The notes beneath the pieces are model-generated. The model did not search any database. It was not told where the DNA came from and saw nothing but the letters and a program-made list of their open reading frames with translations. A program made the position numbers and the translations under genes. This document shows, one piece after another, positions 52,864-61,236 of a stretch of 64,000 nucleotides of DNA. Numbering within the stretch: the first letter of the stretch is position 1; the number at the start of each line of letters is the position of its first letter. Location of the stretch: the NCBI GenBank assembly GCA_022009915.1, contig CP091730.1:434001-498000 (forward strand), read 5' to 3'. The stretch comes from Alistipes putredinis (lineage in GTDB: Bacteria > Bacteroidota > Bacteroidia > Bacteroidales > Rikenellaceae).

Positions 52864-54166
52864 TTAGATTTTCCAAGGACCGCGCATCGGCTGGTCTATC
52901 AGACGGTTCGCAGCGTCGTCGCCGATGAACGTCTGGGTTACGGGGTCGAAATTGAGCGTTCTGTTCAGACGCAGAGCGCAGATAGCCATATTGACTATCG
53001 TACGCCTGTGGTGTCCGTTCTGTTCGTTGAGTGCGAATTTCTCGCGGCTGTTGATACACTCGATGAAGTCCGTGTTCTGCGGTTCGGGATCGGGAAGCTC
53101 GGAGATGATATTCATGATATCGGGAGCCGGCTTGCCGTTGAGTTCGACCTCGAATCCCTTGTATACCTTGCCGTTGGGGCCTTCGATATAGGGGACTTTG
53201 CCTGCACTCTCGAATCCCTCGCCTTCCAGAATAATCTGACAGCCGTCGGCGTAGGTATAGGTTATCTTGCGCCAGATGCCGATTGCGTCGGGATGCTGCT
53301 GAGGAGCGTCCACCTCGACCTTGATGGGAGAGGTCTTGTCCTTGCCCAGAATGTACTGTACGGGGTCGATGTAGTGCTGGCCCATATCGCCCAGACCGCC
53401 TCCGTCATAGTCCCAATAGCCGCGGAACGTCTGGTGGGTACGGTGAACGTTGTAGGGTTTGTATTGGGCAGGACCGAGCCACATGTCGTAATCCAGATTC
53501 GCAGGAACCGGTTCCGGTTTGAGGTTCTCCTTGCCGACCCAGAAGAATTTCCATGTAAAGCCGGTGGCGCCCGAAATGCGGACTTTCAAAGGCCAGCCGA
53601 GAAGGCCGCTGTCCACCAATTTTTTCAGAGGCTCGACGGTGGTGCCCAATCCGTAGAACGTATCCTTGAAACGGAACCACGTGTTCAGACGGAAGATACG
53701 GTTGTTCTGCTTTACAGCCTCCATCACCTTCTTGCCCTCGCCGATAGTACGGGTCATCGGTTTTTCGCACCAGATGTCCTTGCCGGCCTTTGCAGCCTCG
53801 ACCGACATGATACCGTGCCAGTGGGGAGGCGTTGCGATATGGACGATGTCCACGTTAGGGTCGTTGATCAAATCGCGATAGTTGCTGTATTCCTGCAATT
53901 TGCCGAAATTTTTTTCCTTTTCGGCAGCCTTCTGCGCGATTTCCAAGTGCTTGGAATCCACGTCGCAAATCGACACCAGACGGCAATCCTTACCGCTGGT
54001 AAAGTGATAAGAGCCTGCGTCCGATACCGCCTACGCCGATGATGCCTTTGGTAAGCTGGTCGCTCGGTGCGACGAAATTAGGGCCACCCAACACGTTACG
54101 CGGAACGACCGTCAAAAGCGCGGCTCCGCCCAACGTCTTCAAAAAATCTCTTCTGTTGATTCCCAT
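52864..54166 (-). CDS. Gfo/Idh/MocA-family oxidoreductase with Tat signal (one apparent frameshift)
   Basis: The N-terminus MGINRRDFLKTLGGAALL is a twin-arginine signal, so the enzyme is exported folded with its NAD(P) cofactor. The Rossmann motif GIIGVGGIGRS is followed by SICDVDSKH. The family EKP motif is in WCEKPMTRTIGEGKKV, and the C-terminal domain includes GGGLGDMGQHYIDPVQYILG with the conserved catalytic-type His. One extra G near 54017 breaks the frame. About 434 residues. Its partner at 49406-52826 is downstream. Such secreted enzymes oxidise a sugar hydroxyl, often C3. The promoter lies at 54247-54275. Confidence 0.9.
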
Positions 54167-54246
54167 AAAGATCAGTTTTTAATAATATATTATTTAATGT
54201 ATTGATAGCCAAAAACTGCTGCGGCTCGCATGAGCATATATCTGCA

Positions 54247-54275
54247 CAAAGATAGCTATTTTCCGCAAAAAACAA
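54247..54275 (-). promoter_or_regulatory. Promoter of the oxidoreductase-DUF1080 operon
   Basis: Minus-strand TTG (54275-54273), 18 bases, TATCTTTG (54254-54247). The -7 element is exact; the leader is about 75 bases. Confidence 0.55.
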
Positions 54276-54345
54276 CCCTTCGGATAACAAAATTAGGTTT
54301 ATCCGTATAACGGAAACAGGCGCAATCCCATGACTTCCGTCTATG

Positions 54346-54834
54346 CTAACGAATCCGGTCGAGCGAACGCACGAGCGCCTCGTCGCGTCCCACGGCCCGA
54401 AGCGCCATTACCGAAAAGGCGAACGCCGCAATCACGAGCAGCAGAGTATATGTCAGATAGTTATCCGAACTCAAAGGAGAAAGCTCCCGAAACGAGGCCC
54501 ACAGATAATATGCAGCGAAAAACAGCGAGCAGAACAGCAGCACGCATTCGGCGGCGAGCAGTCTAATCTGCACTAATCTCTTTTTATAGAGAAAGACAGT
54601 TACGAGCGGCAGCAGAGCGGACACGGCCAGCAGTACGACCGAACATACCGACCACCACGACACGGCCACATCCGCCGTCGGTCCGCCGTCGTCGGCCGCG
54701 AATGTACGCATTCCGTAACTCATTATTTCGAAATCGCCCTCGGGCGAGGAAAAGCGTGCCATCGGCACGAAAATCACCACGCATACGAGCGCCGCGACTG
54801 CAAGCATGTAAAGGGTTTGAATTCTCTGAATCAT
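54346..54834 (-). CDS. DUF4293 family integral membrane protein
   Basis: Intact, 162 residues, with four hydrophobic segments (TLYMLAVAALVCVVIFVPMA; VCSVVLLAVSALLPLVTVFL; VLLFCSLFFAAYYLWASF; YTLLLVIAAFAFSVMALRAV). The start MIQRIQTLYML and the short hydrophilic region RFSSPEGDFEIM match DUF4293. The function is unknown. It starts 5 bases after the GT2 stop, so it is the last gene of the DUF4199-GT2-DUF4293 operon. Confidence 0.85.
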   Translation of the reverse strand: MIQRIQTLYMLAVAALVCVVIFVPMARFSSPEGDFEIMSYGMRTFAADDGGPTADVAVSWWSVCSVVLLAVSALLPLVTVFLYKKRLVQIRLLAAECVLLFCSLFFAAYYLWASFRELSPLSSDNYLTYTLLLVIAAFAFSVMALRAVGRDEALVRSLDRIR

Positions 54835-54839
54835 ATTTT

Positions 54840-55814
54840 TTATCTAATCTTTTTGTCTATGCCGTATTTGTTTCTCTCCGAAGAGTTGCGATTGATGAGC
54901 CTCGCCCAGAAAAACCGGCCAGAAACAGCTGCACGCCGAGCACCACGGCAAGCATGGCTATATAGAACAGCGGCTGGTCGGTAACCCCCCTAAGCGGCAG
55001 TCCGTGCGCCTGTTTGCAGAGCTTCTCGACAATCAGCCAGACTGTGGTTCCGCCGCCGAGCAGGAACATCGCCGTACCCAGCGACCCGAACATGTACATC
55101 GGAGAACGGCCGAAACGCGAAAGGAACGTTACGGTAATCAAATCCAGATACCCCTTGACCATGCGCTCCATTCCGAATTTCGACACTCCGTACTTGCGGG
55201 CCCTGTGATGCACCTCCTTCTCTCCGATGCGTTTGAAACCTGCCCGCGCGGCCAGAATGGGAATGTACCGGTGCATCTCGCCGAACACCTCGATACTCTT
55301 GACCACTTTCTTGCGATACGCTTTGAGGCCGCAGTTGAAGTCATGCAGCTTTATTCCCGAAACGGCACGGGCCGTGGCATTGAAAAACTTGCTGGGAAGC
55401 GTCTTGCCTATCGGGTCGTAACGGTGCTTTTTCCATCCGGAAACAAGGTCGTAGCCCTGCTCGGTTATCATACGGTAGAGCTCCGGAATTTCGTCGGGCG
55501 AATCCTGCAAGTCGGCATCCATGGTTATGACGACCTCGCCCCCGCGCCGCCTCGAACCCGCAGTAAAGGGCGGCCGACTTGCCGTAGTTGCGTATGAAAC
55601 CTATCGCCCGAAGTTCGGGATACTGCTCCGAGAGCCGCTCGATGACGTTCCACGAATCGTCGTCGCTGCCGTCGTCTATCATCACCACCTCGTAGGAATA
55701 CCCCTCGCGGCGCATCACCCCGTCTATCCACTCCATCAGCTCGGGCAGAGAATCGCGCTCGTCATAGACGGGCACCACTACCGATATGTCTATCTTGTCG
55801 CTACCGTTCATCAT
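54840..55814 (-). CDS. Family 2 glycosyltransferase, DPM1/ArnC-like (three apparent frameshifts)
   Basis: GT2 motifs are clear: ISVVVPVYDERDSLPEL, MIDDGSDDDSWNVI, IGFIRNYGKSAALYCGFEAA and the DxD motif in ITMDADLQDSPDEIPEL. Two C-terminal hydrophobic segments (YMFGSLGTAMFLLGGGTTVW; LFYIAMLAVVLGVQLFLAGF) anchor it in the membrane. The fold is that of polyprenyl-phosphate sugar transferases. Extra bases near 55551, 54915 and 54903 break the frame; the repaired end matches the family's NRNSSERNKYGIDKKI. The start overlaps the DUF4199 stop. About 324 residues. Confidence 0.87.
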
Positions 55815-56358
55815 CGCTCTCTTTTTGCGGCACTTCGGGCTCTTTCTTCAAGAATCCGGACATCACTATACCCAGAAAACCTCCCTTTATGCCGAGATTC
55901 GTAATTTCGGAAAAATATCAGAAAACATCGGATTCGTCATAAACTCCTCCGCCATTTTGCGGGCCGACGACAGCGTTCTGTGCGGTCAAGGCTGGGGACG
56001 AACCGGCCGCAGCGACCAAATCGAAAGCCTGCTGCAACTGCTGGCGATAATACTCCGGAGCTATATAGGCTCTGAGCAGGAAATCGCCCGTGCCGGCCAC
56101 AACGGCAGTAAAAAGCATGAGCGCGAAAACGAAGCCCACGCTCCGACCGTATGAATACCCGCGTTCTCCGCATGCGGCGGCATTCAGCCTCGCGGTAATC
56201 CACACTCCTCCGAGAAGCACGACAAAAAGCATGGCCTCGGAAATCCAAGCCGCCGTGTCGAGTCTGAGAACACACGAAAGCAGACTCACCGCGAATACCG
56301 CAAGGCCCAATAAAAGACCGTAGTTGGCGGCTCTGCTCCAAAACACCCTGTCATTCAT
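55801..56358 (-). CDS. DUF4199 family membrane protein (apparent frameshifts near the end)
   Basis: Hydrophobic segments (YGLLLGLAVFAVSLLSCVLR; EAMLFVVLLGGVWITARLN; SVGFVFALMLFTAVVAGTGD) and the C-terminal IKGGFLGIVMSGFLKKEPEV match DUF4199. Extra bases near 55963 and 55912 hide the last part, which ends DDER at 55801. It overlaps the GT2 start (55814) and so is co-translated with it. The family is always seen beside GT2 genes of this type in Bacteroidetes as far as I recall. The role is unknown. About 185 residues. Confidence 0.78.
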
Positions 56359-56370
56359 AACTTTTCCGTT

Positions 56371-56967
56371 TTATTCGAGTTCGGCTCCGGCCTGCCTGAG
56401 TATCTCCGGCTCCGGTCCGGTCATATCCACAATAGTCGTCGGGAGCAACATCCCGTATCCTCCGTCCACCACGGCATCCACCCGCCCGCCGTACTTCTCG
56501 TCCAGAAGTTCGGGGTCGGTCATGTACTCGCCCTCCGCCTCGCGCACCGACATCGAGAGCAGCGGAGCTCCCGAGGCGGCGATGATAGCCTGCGTCACGC
56601 CGTTGTCGGGAATCCTTATTCCAACGGTGCGTCTGCGGCCTATCGCCTTGTCAGGAATGCGTGACAAGGCCGCAAGTATGAACGTAAAACAGGCGGGCGT
56701 ATTGCGTTTGAGTATGCGGAACTGCGAGTTGTCTATCCTCGCATATTCGGAAGCCGTGGAAATGGAATCGCACACGAGCGTTAGCGACCGCTGGCTTTTG
56801 CCCCTGAGGGCGCACATGCGTTCCACCCCGCGTGCGCTTTTCACGCTGCACCCGAAAGCATACACCCCGTCGGTGGGATATATAATCACACCGCCTCCGG
56901 CAAGCACCGAGGCCACCTGCTCCAACGCTTTCGCATTCGGATTTTCGGGATATATTCTTATTCGCAT
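56371..56967 (-). CDS. tsaC: L-threonylcarbamoyladenylate synthase (TsaC/YwlC family)
   Basis: The enzyme makes threonylcarbamoyl-AMP from threonine, bicarbonate and ATP for tRNA t6A37. Intact, 198 residues. The nucleotide-binding motif is GGVIIYPTDGVYAFGCSV, followed by RGKSQRSLTLVCDSISTASE, GRRRTVGIRIPDNGVTQAII and VDAVVDGGYGMLLPTTIVDM. It overlaps the end of the M64 peptidase gene by 10 bases. Its partner TsaD is at 30817-31832. Confidence 0.9.
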   Translation of the reverse strand: MRIRIYPENPNAKALEQVASVLAGGGVIIYPTDGVYAFGCSVKSARGVERMCALRGKSQRSLTLVCDSISTASEYARIDNSQFRILKRNTPACFTFILAALSRIPDKAIGRRRTVGIRIPDNGVTQAIIAASGAPLLSMSVREAEGEYMTDPELLDEKYGGRVDAVVDGGYGMLLPTTIVDMTGPEPEILRQAGAELE

Positions 56968-58238
56968 AATCTTCTAATCTGGCTGCGGATTGCCGCATCG
57001 CAAACGGGACAGAACTCCTCTATCCTGTGCAGATTGTTCATCAGGCAGTTGGGCCACGGACGGTAAACGCCCCGAGCGACATATCCTCCGCCCTCGTACA
57101 CTCCCAGCAGGCGCGCCCCGCCTTCGGACAGCGGCGTCGGGACCGGTGTCGAAGCATCCAGCATGCGGCTCCACTCCTTGCTACCGAAATCGGTCAGCGT
57201 AGTGAGATTCGGCTCCCACGGCTCCACACCGGCAGGATACATGTCGTTATCAGGCCACTCCGCCCACGTACTCGTCTCCCCAGACCGGCGAACAGGTGTC
57301 CGAACTCATGAACGTAAACCCGTCCGGTGGACTGCGGGTGATTGGCGGACGAAATGCCGTAAAAATTATATATTCCCCCGCCGCCGTACTTTGCGGTATT
57401 GAGAGTATGTATATGCAGTCGTAAGGTGCGCTGGCGGCGATGTCCCTTACTCTCTGAAAGTCCTCGACGGTCTGGTAGCGTTCTATTCCGAATGTCCAGA
57501 ACGTAGCACCGACAGCCGTATCGAGCCAGACATCCTCTCCGGGCAGCGTCACGCCGCTGTCTTCGGACGGAGCCCATACGCCCCGCACGTTGAACTTGTC
57601 CCGCAGTCCGTCATAGGGCGGAAAGGAGAACAATTCATCGGCGAACCTGACGCACGCCTGCTCGAACTTCCCGCGCTCGCCGGCGGCATACCCCTCCGGA
57701 ACGAGCACTATATCGACGCAGCGGCTCGGCTCGCCAGAAACCATCACGTCGAAAAACGTCGCAGTCCGCGGAGGCCTTGCGCACAAACCCCTTCTGCGGG
57801 TCTATGTCCTGCGAAAAGCCGAGCTGCCACCGCTTCGCCTTATCCCTGCGCCATATTTCTATTCTGACGGGAATCTTCGGGAAAGGGAAGACTACCGACT
57901 CGGGCATGCAGCGGGCATGGGAAAGAGCCTCGCCGGTCGTGAGCCATTCGTTGAAAAGCGTATTGTAGCCCCGCGAGTAGAGCAAGCTCGCCGCTTGCGG
58001 CATCCACTATGCGGAACATCTGGTCGCCGTACATCGTCGTATCGACCAGATAGCGCACTGGACCGCCCCAGTAAGGCTCGCGGATGATTCCGTCGAAAAA
58101 TAGCACTCGTCACGCCCTCCGCCGCCGCAATGATAGAAGTCGAAACGCATCGTGGCATCCTCGAACCAACGCTCCGGTTGCGCCGAGGCGTGCGACAGGG
58201 CGAAAAACGAATACGGACAGCAAAGCGTAAAGTCTCAT
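56958..58238 (-). CDS. Secreted M64-family metallopeptidase (about eight apparent frameshifts)
   Basis: M64 peptidases (IgA-protease-like) are zinc enzymes. The key HExxH motif is VYVHEFGHLFAGLGDEY, preceded by KYGGGGIYNFYGISSANHPQ. The N-terminal region, after repair, has a signal peptide (MRLYALLSVFVFALSHASA) and FYHCGGG ... IIREPYWGGPVRYLVDT. The middle has VDIVLVPEGYAAGERGKFEQ and the C-terminus NCLMNNLHRIEEFCPVCDAA. Extra bases occur near 58208, 58152, 58102, 57985, 57759, 57400 (a TC pair), 57281 and 57256, making this the most disrupted gene in the window. About 424 residues. Confidence 0.82.
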
Positions 58239-58240
58239 AT

Positions 58241-58850
58241 CTATTTCAAATGACTGCCGATAAGCGAAATGAACTCCTCGCGCGTGCGGTGCTGCGAAAG
58301 GAATACGCCGGTGAATGCCGACGTTGTTGTGACGGAGTTCTGCTTCTGCACCCCGCGCATCTGCATGCAGGTATGGCTCGCCTCTATGACCACTGCCACG
58401 CCCATCGGATTGAGCACCTCCTGAATACAGTCACGAATCTGCACCGTCAGACGCTCCTGCACCTGCAACCTGCGGGCGAAGCACTCCACCACGCGGGCGA
58501 TTTTGCTCAGACCCGTAATCGTTCCGTTGGGAATATACGCGACATGCGCCTTGCCGAAAAACGGCATCATGTGGTGCTCGCACATCGAATAAAAGCTCTA
58601 TGTCCTTGACCAGCACCATTTGCTTGTAGTCCTCCTTGAAACATGCAGAAAGCAATATTTCGCGAGGGTCTTCGGCATAACCCTTCGTGATGAAGGCCAT
58701 CGCCTTGGCCACCCGTTCGGGAGTTTTAAGAAGCCCCTCGCGTCCGGTGTCCTCGCCCAGCAGAGCGAGAATGGCCGCATAATGCTCGCTCAAACTCTTT
58801 ATCTTCTCTTCGGAATAAATCTCCTGTTTGGTGTAGATAGACTCGTTCAT
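58241..58850 (-). CDS. folE: GTP cyclohydrolase I FolE (one apparent frameshift)
   Basis: FolE opens the imidazole ring of GTP to form dihydroneopterin triphosphate, the first step of folate synthesis. The zinc-binding Cys-His pair is in LYSMCEHHMMPFFGKAHVAY, with the second Cys in ASHTCMQMRGVQKQNSVTTT. GLSKIARVVECFARRLQVQE is the family signature. One extra T near 58590 breaks the frame. Length about 202 residues. It ends 2 bases before the M64 gene start on the same strand. folB of the same pathway is at 11094-11449. Confidence 0.94.
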
Positions 58851-59078
58851 AATACTTCGATATCAACCGCAAATGTAACAATTCCCACACAGAAAAAAAA
58901 CCTGTGCCGGCAAAATCGGAAATCCTCTCCCGACGGCTGTTGCATTTCTCGTGTATATTGCATAATTTTGTTTTACGGGCCGGCCGGACTTCCGCTCCGG
59001 ATACAGGCACACGGTCCCGATTGGAAATATTTACGATTCCGGCATGTGTCTGCGGAATCGCACCTAAACTTCAAACCC

Positions 59079-59397
59079 ATGTCTAAATTTTGCAGTTCTT
59101 GCGGCGCCGAAATCATGGATGCCGCCGTCATTTGTCCCAAATGCGGGTGTGCGGTTGCACCTGCGGCCAAAACCGGTCAATCCCGACCAGTCGAAATACG
59201 ATTGGTTAGTGGTATTGCTTCTGTGCATCTTTCTCGGAGGTCTCGGAATCCACCGTTTCTACGTCGGCAAGACCGGAAGCGGCATAGCCCAGTTGCTGAC
59301 AGCGGGCGGCTGCGGCGTGTGGGCTCTCATAGACCAGATAATGATTGTCATGGGCAAGTTCACCGACAAGGATGGCAAGGTTGTCCAAAGAGACTAA
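59079..59397 (+). CDS. Zinc-ribbon TM2-domain membrane protein (one apparent frameshift)
   Basis: An N-terminal zinc ribbon (MSKFCSSCGAEIMDAAVICP, then KCGC) precedes a TM2 domain of two helices with a tight turn (WLVVLLLCIFLGGLGIHRFY; VGKTGSGIAQLLTAGGCGVW). One extra A near 59168-59171 breaks the frame. About 105 residues. The stop lies inside the next gene (26-base overlap). TM2 proteins are small membrane proteins of uncertain function. Confidence 0.85.
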
Positions 59398-59671
59398 GAC
59401 ACTGATATACGCACTCATACCGTTCGCAGTATACCTCATCCCGCGTAACGCCATACTCTACGGCCGAAGCATCTGCCTTTTCGACAATCTGTTGGGCATA
59501 AAGTGCTGGGGATGCGGCATGACACGTGCGATATGGTGTCTTGCGCACTTGGATTTCGGCTCGGCATGGCAGTTCAACAGACTCGTTTTCGTCGTGTTCC
59601 CGCTGCTGTGCGCTCTCTATGTCCGAGCGGCGGTTAAGGATATTCGCGCCACCGGCAAAAGCGACAGTTGA
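59372..59671 (+). CDS. DUF2752 family membrane protein
   Basis: Starting at the ATG at 59372, the 99-residue protein has a hydrophobic N-terminal segment and the DUF2752 core LLGIKCWGCGMTRAIWCLAH with its conserved CxGCGxTR. A second segment (RLVFVVFPLLCALYVRAAV) follows. The function is unknown. It overlaps the TM2 gene by 26 bases in another frame, indicating coupled translation. Confidence 0.85.
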   Translation: MARLSKETKTLIYALIPFAVYLIPRNAILYGRSICLFDNLLGIKCWGCGMTRAIWCLAHLDFGSAWQFNRLVFVVFPLLCALYVRAAVKDIRATGKSDS

Positions 59672-59814
59672 AAAGAGCAGTGCATGGATAGCCGCAGGAT
59701 TTTTTTCCGGACCGGCCGCCAAATGGGTTATCCGTTTTCGGGTGGACATCCGGCGCAAAAGCAGATTGCAAAAAGCATAAAAAAGCGACGCCGGACGTAC
59801 TTCGGCGCTGTCCG

Positions 59815-60340
59815 TCAAACGATTCTTTCGGTTGTGAGACTCTCTGTAAGCAGCATCGCATCGTAATCGACGCCCGTAAGCAGAACCGCGCCGCATCGAG
59901 AGCCCTCTTCGAACTCGGCGCACACGTCCGATAGTCCGAGCTGTCGGGCACCGCCTCGCGTGGCAGCCTCCGCAAATGCGAGCAGGCCGCGCCCGTAACG
60001 CTCTGCGAGCAGGTCCGCCGTATGAGTGCGAATGAGTCTGTTCATGTCGAAAGGCTCGATGCCGCGTGCATCGCCGACGACCTGCACCCCCTGTCGGCCC
60101 AAAAGCCGTGCACGGACGAAATCCGCATCGCGGCAGGCACTCCAATCCGCTGCCGGCAAGACCATTCCGGGCAGAAGTATCCCGCTGTAAAACTCCACGC
60201 CGCACTCTGCGTCGCGCCGCTGCGAGTACTCCATTCCCATAACGGTCCCGTCCTCGGCGAAGTCGAGAACGGCATCGGCGACCAGACGTCCGTCGTGGAA
60301 AAATGTAATGGGCCGCTATTCTACGAATGTGCTGTCGCAT
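59815..60340 (-). CDS. Barrel-less amidohydrolase-like protein (one apparent frameshift)
   Basis: The repaired N-terminus (RRIAAHYIFHDGRLVADAVL; DFAEDGTVMGMEYSQRR; EFYSGILLPGMV) is the small beta domain that opens many amidohydrolases of the chlorohydrolase type, where PGMV is normally followed by NAHCHLELS. Here the HxH metal site and the whole TIM barrel are missing. The protein continues to FAEAATRGGARQLGLSDVCA, EFEEGSRCGAVLLTGVDYDA, like the C-terminal part of such enzymes. About 174 residues. One extra T in the run at about 60302-60306. The start overlaps the DUF4296 gene by 25 bases. Catalysis by the usual mechanism is excluded. Confidence 0.65.
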
Positions 60341-61236
60341 GATACAGGGGCGGCGGACAGTGAATCCGCAGCTGCCCGCACGGAATCGGCCGCAAGGCGC
60401 AGCGAGTCCATACGCGCGTTATACGATTCTATATGATTGTAATAATCCGCAGGCACGGCATAATCGAACATGCTCCGATAGAGGGAATCGAATGCAATCC
60501 GCGACGGAAGATAACGCCGGACGACCAGCGTATCTATCCTCAACCCGGGCTTTTCGAACTTTTCGGCATAGGGATTCAGGTCGAGCACGAGTTTGCGAAT
60601 CGAAGTATCGGCGGTAAAGGTCCGTTTGTAGCTCTCGCGGATGCCGCGTTTGAGCCTGTACACCACATCGCCGCGATGACGCCCGCGGCCGTTTATCATG
60701 TAAAAATCGAACCGCAGATTGTTGTTTCGGTCGGCGGAGTCCAGACGATAGCGGAACGACACCTCGTAATCGCCGGCCTCCTCGACAGGAATCGTCACGA
60801 CAGTCCCGACCGTATCCTTCACCTTCCGTATCATGACGAGCGTATCGGTGTAAACCGTCTTCTCGAAACGGCGGCGGCCTATGGCATCTATGGTATCGAG
60901 TGCAGCCACCCGCGTGCGGTAGGCGATATTCTCCTTGTCAAGCGAAAGCATGGCCGCATTCACCACATCGCTCAGGCGGGCGCTCTTGCGTTTCGAGAAA
61001 TTGCCTATCGTATACTGCACGTCCTCGACCGTATAGCCGTACTTCTCGAATATGGGACCGTATACGTCCACGGTGTCCGACAAGACACGCTCGTTTGCCA
61101 AAAAAGCGTTTGCCAGAAAGGCGTCGTGGAAAATCATCGCCAGTTCGGCATCCGGAATCACCCGCTGTCTCGAACAGCACACCACCGAGACGGCCGTAAC
61201 CGCCGCGACCAGAAGTTTCGTTATAACACGTTTCAT
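60316..61236 (-). CDS. DUF4296 lipoprotein
   Basis: Intact, 306 residues. A probable lipoprotein signal (MKRVITKLLVAAVTAVSVVC with Cys20) is followed by the DUF4296 region VIPDAELAMIFHDAFLANAF. VYGPIFEKYGYTVEDVQYTI completes the typical helical N-terminal domain. The rest is a beta-rich region of unknown type (VSFRYRLDSADRNNNLRFDF). It starts 3 bases inside the end of the permease gene and overlaps the amidohydrolase-like gene, forming a tightly coupled cluster. Confidence 0.8.
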   Translation of the reverse strand: MKRVITKLLVAAVTAVSVVCCSRQRVIPDAELAMIFHDAFLANAFLANERVLSDTVDVYGPIFEKYGYTVEDVQYTIGNFSKRKSARLSDVVNAAMLSLDKENIAYRTRVAALDTIDAIGRRRFEKTVYTDTLVMIRKVKDTVGTVVTIPVEEAGDYEVSFRYRLDSADRNNNLRFDFYMINGRGRHRGDVVYRLKRGIRESYKRTFTADTSIRKLVLDLNPYAEKFEKPGLRIDTLVVRRYLPSRIAFDSLYRSMFDYAVPADYYNHIESYNARMDSLRLAADSVRAAADSLSAAPVSCDSTFVE

